Shown: positions 7,857 through 15,336 of the stretch, in pieces
Position numbering within the stretch: position 1 is the first letter of the stretch
How the letters are laid out: each line of letters opens with the position of its first letter
From: Geodermatophilaceae bacterium
GTDB taxonomy: Bacteria; Actinomycetota; Actinomycetes; Mycobacteriales; Geodermatophilaceae
DNA length: 34,280 nt
Reading direction: 5' to 3'
Assembly (NCBI GenBank): GCA_013695685.1
Contig: JACCZY010000079.1
Coordinates: forward strand, 1-34,280
Notes under the pieces: generated by a model
Database searches by the model: none
Told to the model about the DNA's origin: nothing
The model's input: the letters and a program-made list of their open reading frames with translations, nothing else
Position numbers and translations under genes: made by a program

Positions 7857-9190
7857 TCTCAGATCCTTCGCGGGCCTGGTGGTGCGAGCAGGCCTGGCTG
7901 CCGGGCGGTGTCGTCGCGCGGAACGTTCGCCTCGACGTCTCCGGTGACCGGCTGGTGGCCGTGACACCGGATAGCCCGGCCGGTGACGCGCGGCGGCTTC
8001 CCGGGCTGACCCTGCCCGGTTTCGCCAACGCGCACTCACACGCCTTCCACCGGGCCCTGCGCGGCCGCACCCAGCGGGGTAGGGGCACGTTCTGGACCTG
8101 GCGCGAGCAGATGTACGGCGTCGCGGCGCGACTCGACCCGGACAGCTACCGCGCGCTGGCGCGGACGACGTACGCGGAGATGGCACTGGCCGGAGTCACC
8201 TGCGTCGGTGAGTTCCACTACCTGCACCATCAGCCGGACGGTACGCCGTACGACGAGCCGAACATCATGGGTGCGGCTCTGACTCAGGCCGCCGCCGAGG
8301 CCGGCATCCGCATCACCCTGCTGGACACCTGCTACCTGGCCGGGGGGTTCGACCGGCCGTTGGAGGGACCGCAGTTGCGGTTCGGTGACGGCACCGCCGA
8401 TACCTGGGCCGAGCGGGCGGCTGCACTGTCCACATCGGACACTGTTCGAGTCGGGGCTGCGCTGCATTCCGTCCGGGCCGTTCCTGCCGACCAGTTCGCG
8501 CCGGTGGTCGAGTGGGCGGATAGCCGCCTCGCTCGTCTGCACGTCCATCTGTCCGAGCAGGTAGCCGAGAACGAGCAGTGCCGTGCCGAACACGGCCTGA
8601 CGCCGACGGCGGTCCTGGCCGAACGCGGCGTGCTCGGGCCCCGCACCGTCGCCGTACACGCGACGCACCTGACCGACGGCGACATCGGTCTGCTGGGATC
8701 GAGCCGCACCGGCGTCTGCCTGTGTCCGACCACCGAGCGGGACCTCGCGGACGGGATCGGCCCGGCGCGGCGACTCGCCTCCGCCGGCAGCCCGCTGTCG
8801 CTCGGCAGCGACAGTCACGCGGTGATCGACATGCTCGAGGAAGCACGGGCCGTCGAGCTGAACGAGCGACTGTCCACACAGGAGCGTGGGCACTTCGACG
8901 TACGCGACCTGCTGAACATGGCGACGTCGACCGGGCACGCCGCGCTGGGCTGGCCGGACGCCGGGCGGCTCGCAGCTGGGGCACTGGCAGACTTCACCAC
9001 GGTGCGGCTGGACGGGCCGCGCACAGCCGGAGCCGGCGAGTACCCGGCGGAGACTGTCGTCTTCGCGGCGACCGGTGCCGACGTGACCGACGTCGTGGTC
9101 GGCGGCCGGGAGATAGTCCGCGAGGGGCGGCACCTGAGGATCCCGGACGTCGGACGGGCGCTGGACGAGGCGATCGGAGCGGTGACATGA
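7850..9190 (+). CDS. hutF: Formimidoylglutamate deiminase
   Basis: A 446-residue amidohydrolase-superfamily enzyme that deaminates N-formimino-L-glutamate to N-formyl-L-glutamate and ammonia. The metal-binding HxH is in [18 protein letters not shown] (His62, His64). Later ligands fit [17 protein letters not shown] and LGSDSHAV. The [14 protein letters not shown] segment is typical of HutF rather than of guanine deaminases. GTG 7850 lies inside the end of the preceding gene (7-nt overlap), indicating translational coupling. HutF marks the five-step Pseudomonas/Streptomyces-type pathway rather than the HutG formiminase route. It overlaps hutI by 4 nt. Confidence 0.93.
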   Translation: MLISDPSRAWWCEQAWLPGGVVARNVRLDVSGDRLVAVTPDSPAGDARRLPGLTLPGFANAHSHAFHRALRGRTQRGRGTFWTWREQMYGVAARLDPDSYRALARTTYAEMALAGVTCVGEFHYLHHQPDGTPYDEPNIMGAALTQAAAEAGIRITLLDTCYLAGGFDRPLEGPQLRFGDGTADTWAERAAALSTSDTVRVGAALHSVRAVPADQFAPVVEWADSRLARLHVHLSEQVAENEQCRAEHGLTPTAVLAERGVLGPRTVAVHATHLTDGDIGLLGSSRTGVCLCPTTERDLADGIGPARRLASAGSPLSLGSDSHAVIDMLEEARAVELNERLSTQERGHFDVRDLLNMATSTGHAALGWPDAGRLAAGALADFTTVRLDGPRTAGAGEYPAETVVFAATGADVTDVVVGGREIVREGRHLRIPDVGRALDEAIGAVT

Positions 9191-10344
9191 GCACCACAGC
9201 GCTGACAGGTATCGGGTTGCTCGTCACCCACGATGCCGAACTCGGCGAGATCCGGGACGCGGCCCTGGTCATCGACGAGGACCGGATCGTGTGGATCGGT
9301 GCGTCCGCGGATGTCCCGGACGCCGACGACGGCACCGATCTCGACGGCCGCTGCGTCATCCCTGGATTCGTGGACAGCCACACGCACGTGATTTTCGCGG
9401 GGGATCGGGCGCCGGAGTTCGAGGCCCGGATGTCCGGACAGCCGTACACCGCCGGCGGGATCCACAGCACCGTCGCGGCCACCCGCGCGGCTTCCGACGA
9501 CGAGCTCACCGGGCACGCCGCCGGCCTGATCGCAGAGATGCTCGCCGCCGGCACCACGACGACGGAGATCAAGACCGGCTACGGACTGTCCACAGTGGAT
9601 GAGCAACGTTCCGCCCAGGTCGCGGCCCGGCTCTCCGACGACGTCACGTTCCTCGGCGCGCACGTCGTCCCGGCCGAGTACGCCGACCGCCCGGACGACT
9701 ACGTGGCCCTGGTGAGCGGCCCGATGCTCGACGCCTGCGCGCCGTACTGCCGCTGGATCGACGTCTTTTGCGACCGCGGCGCGTTCGACGTGGACCAGGC
9801 GCGCACCATCCTGGCCGCTGGCTCAGCGCGGGGTCTCGGTCTGCGGGTGCATGCCAATCAGTTCGGGCACGGGGCGGGAGTCCAGCTCGCGGTCGAACTG
9901 GGTGCGGCGTCCGCGGACCACTGCACACATCTCAGTGACACCGACGTCGAGGCGCTGGCCGGCTCCACCACGGTCGCCACACTGTTGCCGGGCGCGGAGT
10001 TCAGCACCCGCTCGCCGTACCCCGACGCGCGGAGGCTGATCGACGCCGGTGCGACGGTCGCCCTGGCCACGGACTGCAACCCGGGTTCGTCGTACACCTC
10101 CAACATGGCTTTCTGCATCGCGCTGGCCGTGCGGGAGATGAACATGACGCCGGCGGAGGCGCTGTGGGCGGCCACGGCCGGCGGCGCGCGGGCGCTGCGC
10201 CGCGACGACGTGGGCGTGATCGCACTCGGTTCCCGCGCGGATCTGGTAGCCCTGCAGGCCACCTCGCCTGTACACCTGGCCTACCGGCCCGGCGTACCGC
10301 TGATCGCGGCCACCTGGAAGGGCGGGCAACCGATCACCGCATGA
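9187..10344 (+). CDS. hutI: Imidazolonepropionase
   Basis: A 385-residue amidohydrolase that opens the ring of imidazolone-5-propanoate to give N-formimino-L-glutamate, the HutF substrate. The metal site HxH is in [16 protein letters not shown] (His65, His67), followed by [15 protein letters not shown] and EIKTGYGLS (substrate-contacting regions), [23 protein letters not shown] and the late metal-ligand motif [14 protein letters not shown]. Length is normal for the family. ATG 9187 shares the ATGA overlap with the hutF stop. The gene also contains CTGTCCACAGTGGAT at 9586-9600 (codons for LSTVD), a motif that recurs elsewhere in the window. It overlaps the next gene by 4 nt. Confidence 0.95.
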   Translation: MSTTALTGIGLLVTHDAELGEIRDAALVIDEDRIVWIGASADVPDADDGTDLDGRCVIPGFVDSHTHVIFAGDRAPEFEARMSGQPYTAGGIHSTVAATRAASDDELTGHAAGLIAEMLAAGTTTTEIKTGYGLSTVDEQRSAQVAARLSDDVTFLGAHVVPAEYADRPDDYVALVSGPMLDACAPYCRWIDVFCDRGAFDVDQARTILAAGSARGLGLRVHANQFGHGAGVQLAVELGAASADHCTHLSDTDVEALAGSTTVATLLPGAEFSTRSPYPDARRLIDAGATVALATDCNPGSSYTSNMAFCIALAVREMNMTPAEALWAATAGGARALRRDDVGVIALGSRADLVALQATSPVHLAYRPGVPLIAATWKGGQPITA

Positions 10345-11558
10345 CAGTGAAGGCCGCCTGGCGCGCCGGCATGGTCGCGATACTCCTGGGTGCCACCGCC
10401 TGTACGTCGGCACAGCCGACGGCTTCTTCGGTGCCGCCCTCGGCATCGTCCGCCCCGACCACCGCCCCGACGACAGCGCGCGCCCCGACGCCGATCACGG
10501 TCCCCACCCTCGCGCCGGACGCCTGCGCCCGCAGCACCCTGAGCCGGTTGGATCTGGCCGGCCGAGTCGGGCAGGTCATGATGGTCGGCCTCGAGGTGAC
10601 CGACCCGCTCGGGCGGTACGACGAGCTGGCCGCCTTCCGGATCGGCAACGTCTTCCTCGCCGGGCGCAGCACCGCCGGCGTCGACGTCATCGGCGAAGCC
10701 GTCGGGCAGATGCAAACGGCAGCTATCGGGACCACGGGTACCTACCTGCATGTCGCCGTCGATCAGGAAGGCGGCAACGTACAGACCCTGCGCGGCCCCG
10801 GTTTCACCGACCTGCCTACCGCACTGGAGCAGGCCGCCGGCGGACCCGCCGCGCTCGGGACGCGGACCTCGGAATGGGCATCGGAACTGGCCCGGGCCGG
10901 CATCACCCTGGACCTCGCTCCGGTCGCCGACGTCGTACCCGCCGGAACAGCCGCCGGCAATCCGCCGATCGGGGCCTCCTCGCGGCAGTACGGCTCGGAC
11001 CCCGCCGTGGTTGCGCCGCTGCTGGCCTCTGTGGTCACCGCGCTGGAAGCGGCCGGCGTCGGCGCGACCGTCAAGCACTTTCCTGGTCTCGGGCGGGTGC
11101 GGGTGAACACCGACACCTCCACCGGTGCCGTGGACGAGCAAACCACCGTCGATGACCCGGCCCTGCAGCCGTTCGTGGCGGGCATCAAAGCGGGGACGAC
11201 GGCGATGATGGTCTCCTCGGCGTCCTACCCGCGGCTCGACCCGGACAACCTGGCCCCGTTCTCCAAAGCGATCGTCGAGGGCCTGCTCAAGGACCGGCTC
11301 GGGTTCACCGGCGTCGTCGTCTCCGACGATCTCGGCCGGGCGGTGGCGGTCTCCGGCCGTACGCCGGGGCAGCGGGCGGTCGACTTCGTCGCCGCCGGCG
11401 GCGACCTGGTGCTCACCGTCGATGTCGACGACGCGCAGCCGATGTCGTCGGCGCTGATCGCGCGGGCGCAGGGTGATCCCGGGTTCGCGGCGCGGGTGGC
11501 GGATGCCGCCCTGCGGGTCCTGGTCAGCAAGCAGGACGCCGGCCTGCTCGTCTGCTGA
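10341..11558 (+). CDS. Glycoside hydrolase family 3 lipoprotein, LpqI/NagZ-like beta-N-acetylglucosaminidase
   Basis: A 405-residue exported lipoprotein. It has an N-terminal hydrophobic signal ending at a lipobox-like ATAC (Cys21), then a Thr/Pro/Ser-rich linker to about residue 60, then a GH3 TIM barrel: [40 protein letters not shown] with NTDTS, and VVVSDDLG carrying the likely nucleophile Asp. The KHFPGLG form, rather than KHFPGHG, resembles M. tuberculosis LpqI, which frees GlcNAc from cell-wall fragments. The start overlaps the hutI stop by ATGA, so it appears to be the last gene of the hut operon although its function is unrelated. It converges on the GNAT gene with 73 nt between. Confidence 0.87.
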   Translation: MTVKAAWRAGMVAILLGATACTSAQPTASSVPPSASSAPTTAPTTARAPTPITVPTLAPDACARSTLSRLDLAGRVGQVMMVGLEVTDPLGRYDELAAFRIGNVFLAGRSTAGVDVIGEAVGQMQTAAIGTTGTYLHVAVDQEGGNVQTLRGPGFTDLPTALEQAAGGPAALGTRTSEWASELARAGITLDLAPVADVVPAGTAAGNPPIGASSRQYGSDPAVVAPLLASVVTALEAAGVGATVKHFPGLGRVRVNTDTSTGAVDEQTTVDDPALQPFVAGIKAGTTAMMVSSASYPRLDPDNLAPFSKAIVEGLLKDRLGFTGVVVSDDLGRAVAVSGRTPGQRAVDFVAAGGDLVLTVDVDDAQPMSSALIARAQGDPGFAARVADAALRVLVSKQDAGLLVC

Positions 11559-11631
11559 GGCTCCGGTCGGGCCGAGCCGTTGGCGTGACGAAAACCGGTG
11601 GGACGTGAGGTCGAGCGGCTGCTGGAGGGCT

Positions 11632-12116
11632 CTACGCGTTCCCCAGCTGCTTGATCAACACGATGTCGTGCTCCACGACCTCCCGCATCACCCCTGACAA
11701 GTCGGGGTAGTCGTACCGGGAGACCTCCCGAAGTCCGGTATCGAGGTATCCCAGCCGGACGTAGAGGTCCCGGGCGCGGTGGTTGTCCTCGCCGACGCCC
11801 ATCGAGATTTGGGTGCAGCCACGCTGGATGATCCGACTCTCAGCCGCCGCTACCAACGCTGTGCCGATGCCCAATCCCTGCCTCGTCGGGGCGACGCCGA
11901 GGTTGCTGAACTCCGGTGGCCCGTCCAGGAGATCAGCCCCGAACCGACGGGCTCGCCGTCCAACCAGGCGGTGAGGTAGGTGGCGTCTCCGCTGTGCTGA
12001 CGGGCCAGGAGGGCCGCGTGGGCCCCGGTGCCCCTGGTCGGCATGCACTGCTCCAGGCGATCGAGGTCATCGACGTCGCACTCCCGGATCAGCAGGCCGT
12101 CCACACCGCACATCAT
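11632..12116 (-). pseudogene. GNAT N-acetyltransferase, frameshifted
   Basis: Two overlapping frames together make one normal GNAT protein of about 160 residues. The N-terminal part runs from ATG 12116 (LLIRECDVDDLDRLEQ to GLISWTG). The C-terminal part continues in the -1 frame (PPEFSNLGVAP, then the acetyl-CoA loop RQGLGIGTALV, and LYVRLGYLDTG) to 11632. The join is at a CCC run at 11920-11922 (GGG on the coding strand); one extra G there would restore SWTGPPEFSNLGVAP. So this is either a one-base deletion in the genome or a sequencing error. The local sequence is not a full slippery heptamer, so programmed shifting is unlikely. The start overlaps the VWA stop (ATGA). Confidence 0.7.
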
Positions 12117-13123
12117 GGCCGCAGCGCGTGCGCCACCGCGGCCGGCGCCTGGCTGGCGCGGATAAGTTCGGCGTACCGGCCTCCGCCGGCGCCGGCCAAC
12201 CGCGTGCAGGAGCGGTACGACGGCTCCTCGTCGCTGAGGGCGAGGACGTGCAGCCGGGCGCCCGCGGCCCCCGCAGCGGCCGCCACCGCCACCGGATCAC
12301 TACCGGCCGTGGCGATCCCGTCGGTCAGCAGCAGGATCTCGCGGCGCCGGGCCCGGGCGGTCCCGGCTTGGCGCAGGCCGGTCCGCAGGGCCAGCGCAAG
12401 GTCCGTCGTACCGCCGCCTCGCAGGGTGAGCAGCGCACCGACGAGGTCCGTGGTAGCGGCGATGCTGCGGATCGGGCGGAGTACGACGGCCTGGGACCAG
12501 AACGCGATGACGGCGAATTCGTCGTCCGGGCGCATCCGGGCGGCCAAAGCGGCAGCGGTGACCAGCGCGATCGCGATGCGCCGGCCGGCCACCGAACCCG
12601 AGGCGTCCACCAACAGGACGTACGCCGTCGCCGGACTCCGCCAGGCCCGCACCCGGACATCCTCGGCTCGCAGTCGCGGGTGCTGGTCCAGTCGTGACAG
12701 CGTGGCGTCCAGGTCCAGATCGCCGCCCGCCAGCGGATCGTCGACTGTGGACAGTCTGGCCGCGCCCGAGCGGTCGCCGCCGATGATGCGCGGGGGCCGG
12801 AGGGCCAACCGCAACGCGAGTTGCCGCGCCGCCAGCCGGATCGACGCGTCGGTGGCCTTGGCCAGGTCGACGAGCAGGTCCAGTGTCTCGTCGAGATCGG
12901 CACGGGCCGCCTCCTGCACTGCCTCGGCGTCGAGCTGGCCCACCTCAGCCGAGAATCGCTGCAGATCGGCGTGCCGGTGCTCCAGCTCGGTCCGGCTCAT
13001 CGTCCGGGAACCGTGCTCACGCAGCAGTGCAGCGACTTCGGCGGGATCCTCGATCGCCCGTTGCGGCGTCAACCACGGGTTCGGCGGCGGCCCGGGGAGG
13101 TCGGCAACCTCCTCGGGCGTCAG
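12113..13123 (-). CDS. VWA-domain protein paired with MoxR ATPase
   Basis: The reading frame encodes about 336 residues. The N-terminal part (PPPNPWLTPQRAIEDP, then a helical region rich in Ala/Glu/Leu) is followed by a von Willebrand A domain with the MIDAS motif DASGS (about 173-177), GGGTTDLA and ILLLTDG. Such proteins work with MoxR AAA+ ATPases as chaperone or metal-insertion machines. No ATG, GTG or TTG lies in frame ahead of the conserved N-terminal stretch: the coordinate given is a CTG overlapping the MoxR stop (CTGA), and the first ATG, at 13000, would delete about 40 residues. Entry by -1 frameshifting from MoxR at GGGAAAA is therefore a serious alternative. It contains the recurrent LSTVD-encoding motif at 12740-12754. 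Confidence 0.75.
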   Translation of the reverse strand: MTPEEVADLPGPPPNPWLTPQRAIEDPAEVAALLREHGSRTMSRTELEHRHADLQRFSAEVGQLDAEAVQEAARADLDETLDLLVDLAKATDASIRLAARQLALRLALRPPRIIGGDRSGAARLSTVDDPLAGGDLDLDATLSRLDQHPRLRAEDVRVRAWRSPATAYVLLVDASGSVAGRRIAIALVTAAALAARMRPDDEFAVIAFWSQAVVLRPIRSIAATTDLVGALLTLRGGGTTDLALALRTGLRQAGTARARRREILLLTDGIATAGSDPVAVAAAAGAAGARLHVLALSDEEPSYRSCTRLAGAGGGRYAELIRASQAPAAVAHALRP

Positions 13124-13132
13124 GGTTTTCCC
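13120..13132 (-). promoter_or_regulatory. Candidate -1 programmed ribosomal frameshift site
   Basis: On the coding strand the MoxR codons CCG GGA AAA CCC TGA end the gene. The heptamer G GGA AAA (13132-13126) has the X XXY YYZ slippery form in the correct phase. A -1 slip makes the next codons ACC CTG ACG, exactly the VWA frame. A GGAGGT/ACCTCC stem with a 5-nt loop begins 13 nt downstream and purine-rich GGGGCAAGG lies upstream. No canonical start serves the VWA frame. Function is inferred. Confidence 0.5.
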
Positions 13133-13998
13133 GGATCGGCCTTGCCCCAGATCTCGTCGATGATCTCGTCCACCGGCCGCGGACACCCCTCCTGCACAGT
13201 GACCTTGCCGGACAGCGCCGTACGGGCCGCGTCCAGACCGGTACGCACCGAGACCTCCGCCTCGTCGCGGACCGCGGCGAGTTCGCACGCGACGAGCACA
13301 GTGTCGATGGCTCCCCTGACGGAGGAGCCGATCCGCAGGTCGGAGTGCTCGCGCGTCATCCGGACCGCGCGGACCGCCCGCGACACCAGGTCCGTCGGCC
13401 CCGGCGCCACCCGTGCCACGATCGCCGCCTCGGTGCCTTCGTCCTGATAGTGCATGGCGACGCGACATGATCGGTCATACAGCGCCGGCGTCACCCGCGC
13501 GGTGCCCACAGCGTCGTACGGGTTCATCGCCGCGATCAACCGGAACGTCGCAGCGGCCGGTACGACGCCGTACCGGGGAATGTGCATCTCCCGCTCGGAC
13601 AGGACGCCCAGCAGCACGTTCAGCGTCTCCTCGGGGACACGGTTGAGTTCCTCGACGTACAGCAGCGCACCCTCGGTCATCGCCCGGCACAGCGGGCCCG
13701 GGACGAAGTTGTCCGGCCGGTAGTCCTCGGTCAGCACCCGCGACGGGTCGTGGTGGCCGACCAGCCGGGCCGGGGTCAGCTCGGCGTTGCCTTCGACCAG
13801 GACGAGGCCGACTCCGGCGCCCGCGGCCAGCGCGCGCAGCAACGTCGTCTTGCCGGTGCCGGGCGGTCCCTCCAGCAGGAGGTTGCGCCCGGCGGCGAGG
13901 GCGGCGGCGACGACCTCGGACTCCCGCTCCCGCCCGACGACTGAGCCCCGGGTGGCCTCGACCATGGCCCGCGCGGGCAGCCCCGTGGCGACCCGCAC
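13120..13998 (-). CDS. MoxR/CbbQ-type AAA+ ATPase
   Basis: A 292-residue AAA+ ATPase with Walker A GPPGTGKT at residues 44-51, Walker B ALLYVEELNR near 111-120, and the sensor-1 region LIAAMNPYD. The region after Walker B (LGVLSEREMHIPRYGVV) is typical of the MoxR/NirQ/CbbQ group, which remodels or inserts cofactors into partner proteins together with VWA-domain proteins. The VWA gene follows directly in the -1 frame. GTG 13998 is the longest start; ATG 13965 (MVEATRGSVVGRE) is an alternative. The target protein cannot be told: the nearest upstream gene, the alcohol dehydrogenase, is separated by 34 nt on the same strand and could be co-transcribed. Confidence 0.88.
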   Translation of the reverse strand: MRVATGLPARAMVEATRGSVVGRERESEVVAAALAAGRNLLLEGPPGTGKTTLLRALAAGAGVGLVLVEGNAELTPARLVGHHDPSRVLTEDYRPDNFVPGPLCRAMTEGALLYVEELNRVPEETLNVLLGVLSEREMHIPRYGVVPAAATFRLIAAMNPYDAVGTARVTPALYDRSCRVAMHYQDEGTEAAIVARVAPGPTDLVSRAVRAVRMTREHSDLRIGSSVRGAIDTVLVACELAAVRDEAEVSVRTGLDAARTALSGKVTVQEGCPRPVDEIIDEIWGKADPGKP

Positions 13999-14032
13999 CT
14001 AGCCGGCCGGGCGTTGCGAGCGCGCCGGGCGG

Positions 14033-15151
14033 CTAGTACACAATCACGCCGCGCAGGTTCGTCCCGGCGTGCATGTCCTTGTACCCCTGGGCCACCTCGT
14101 CGAGGGTGTACGTCCGGGTGACCAGCTCGTCCAGCTTGAGCTTGCCGTCGGTGTAGAGCTGCAACATCCGCGGGATGTCCTTGCTGGGGCTGGAAGCCCC
14201 GAACAGCGAGCCCTGCAGCCGCTTCTGGAACAGCGTCAGCTCGGCGATCGAGATCGGCAGCGCGCTGGTGTCGGCGATGTTCCCGAGGCCGGTCACGACG
14301 CACGTGCCCGCCTTACGGATCGCGGAAAACGCCTGCCCCACGTGCTCGGGCTTGGTCACGCCGATGGTCACGATCGCCGAGTCGGCACCTTGCCCGTTGG
14401 TGAAGCCCTTGGCCAGCTCGGTGGCCTCCTCCATCGTCTCCACGGCATGGGTGGCGCCGAGTTCCATCGCCTTTTCGCGCTTGAACGGCAAGGGGTCGAC
14501 GGCGATCACGTTGGTCGCGCCGGCGTGTGCCGCACCCTGCACGGCGTTGATCCCGATGCCGCCGACGCCCATGACGATCACCGTGTCACCGGGCTGCACG
14601 TCGGCGGAGTTGACAGCCGATCCCCAGCCGGTGCCGACGCCGCAACCGACCAGGCAGGCCTTGTCCAGCGGCAGGTCCTTGCTGATCTTGACGGTGGAGT
14701 CGGTGGCGACCGTCGTGTACTCGGAGAACGTCGAGATTCCGCACATCTGTCCGACTGGTGCGCCGTCCAGGCTCATCCGGAAGCTGGTCGGGTCGTCCCA
14801 GCGGGCGCCGCCGAGCAGGCCGGCGCCGAGGTCACAGAGGTTCTGCATGCCCGAGGCGCACCACCGGCAACGACCGCAGCCGGGCAGGAAGGAGAACACG
14901 ACGTGGTCGCCCACCTCGAACCCACGGGTGTTCGGTCCCACCTGCTCGACCACCCCGGATCCCTCGTGACCGCCGCAGAACGGGTACACGCCGACCGGGA
15001 TGTCCCCGGTGGCGATGTGGTCGTCGGAGTGACACAGGCCGGACGCGGCCATCTTGACCATCACCTCGCCGTGGCGAGGCTCCTCGAGATCGAGGTCGAC
15101 TACTTCGTACTCGCCAGGGGCGGATCGGATGACGGCACCACGGGTTTTCAT
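14033..15151 (-). CDS. NDMA-dependent zinc alcohol dehydrogenase (AdhD / Rxyl_3153 type)
   Basis: A 372-residue medium-chain dehydrogenase. The catalytic zinc region is SGLCHSDDHIATGD and GGHEGSGVVE; the structural zinc cysteines lie in PGCGRCRWCASGMQNLC; the nucleotide-binding loop is VMGVGGIGINAVQG. The N-terminal sequence and GTGWGSAVNSADV are those of the NDMA-dependent group, in which the nicotinamide cofactor stays bound and family knowledge links reoxidation to mycofactocin. The mycofactocin genes themselves are not in this window. A GGAGG lies 7 nt before the ATG. The gene is divergent from an acyl-CoA synthetase, with a 185-nt intergenic region containing a long hairpin. The alcohol substrate is unknown. 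Confidence 0.9.
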   Translation of the reverse strand: MKTRGAVIRSAPGEYEVVDLDLEEPRHGEVMVKMAASGLCHSDDHIATGDIPVGVYPFCGGHEGSGVVEQVGPNTRGFEVGDHVVFSFLPGCGRCRWCASGMQNLCDLGAGLLGGARWDDPTSFRMSLDGAPVGQMCGISTFSEYTTVATDSTVKISKDLPLDKACLVGCGVGTGWGSAVNSADVQPGDTVIVMGVGGIGINAVQGAAHAGATNVIAVDPLPFKREKAMELGATHAVETMEEATELAKGFTNGQGADSAIVTIGVTKPEHVGQAFSAIRKAGTCVVTGLGNIADTSALPISIAELTLFQKRLQGSLFGASSPSKDIPRMLQLYTDGKLKLDELVTRTYTLDEVAQGYKDMHAGTNLRGVIVY

Positions 15152-15257
15152 CGGAAGTCCTCCACGTCAGTCTGCTTGGTGGATGCGCTTGCATGCACGA
15201 CCTTGACCGTATTGGCCGCCGGTGGGTCAGTCCATAGCCGCCGGCTCGGGCGGACCA

Positions 15258-15310
15258 ATGATCGTGAGGCTGGATTGAGCGGAAACCGTTCAATCCAGCC
15301 TCACGATCAT
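15258..15310. repeat. Perfect 21-bp-arm palindrome (hairpin) between divergent genes
   Basis: Bases 15258-15278 and 15290-15310 are exact reverse complements. The arms begin ATGATCGTGAGG and end CCTCACGATCAT. The 11-nt centre can pair further (CGG/CCG plus one G-T) around an AAA loop, giving about 25 stacked pairs. It lies 27 nt before the acyl-CoA synthetase start, between two divergent genes, where no terminator is needed, and has no T-tract. It is probably a dispersed repeat or an operator, and would be a strong structure in the 5' leader. The other 130 nt of the intergenic region hold nothing I can name. Confidence 0.85.
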
Positions 15311-15336
15311 GGTCGGCACACGGTAGACACGTCACC

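Noticed and set aside
11560-11580. GGCTC/GAGCC stem after the LpqI-like gene as a terminator
   Set aside because: Only 5 bp with no T-tract; too weak to list as a feature.
11915-11930. Programmed frameshift in the GNAT gene
   Set aside because: The coding-strand site reads ACG GGC CAC, which does not fit X XXY YYZ, and a single missing G in a run explains it better.
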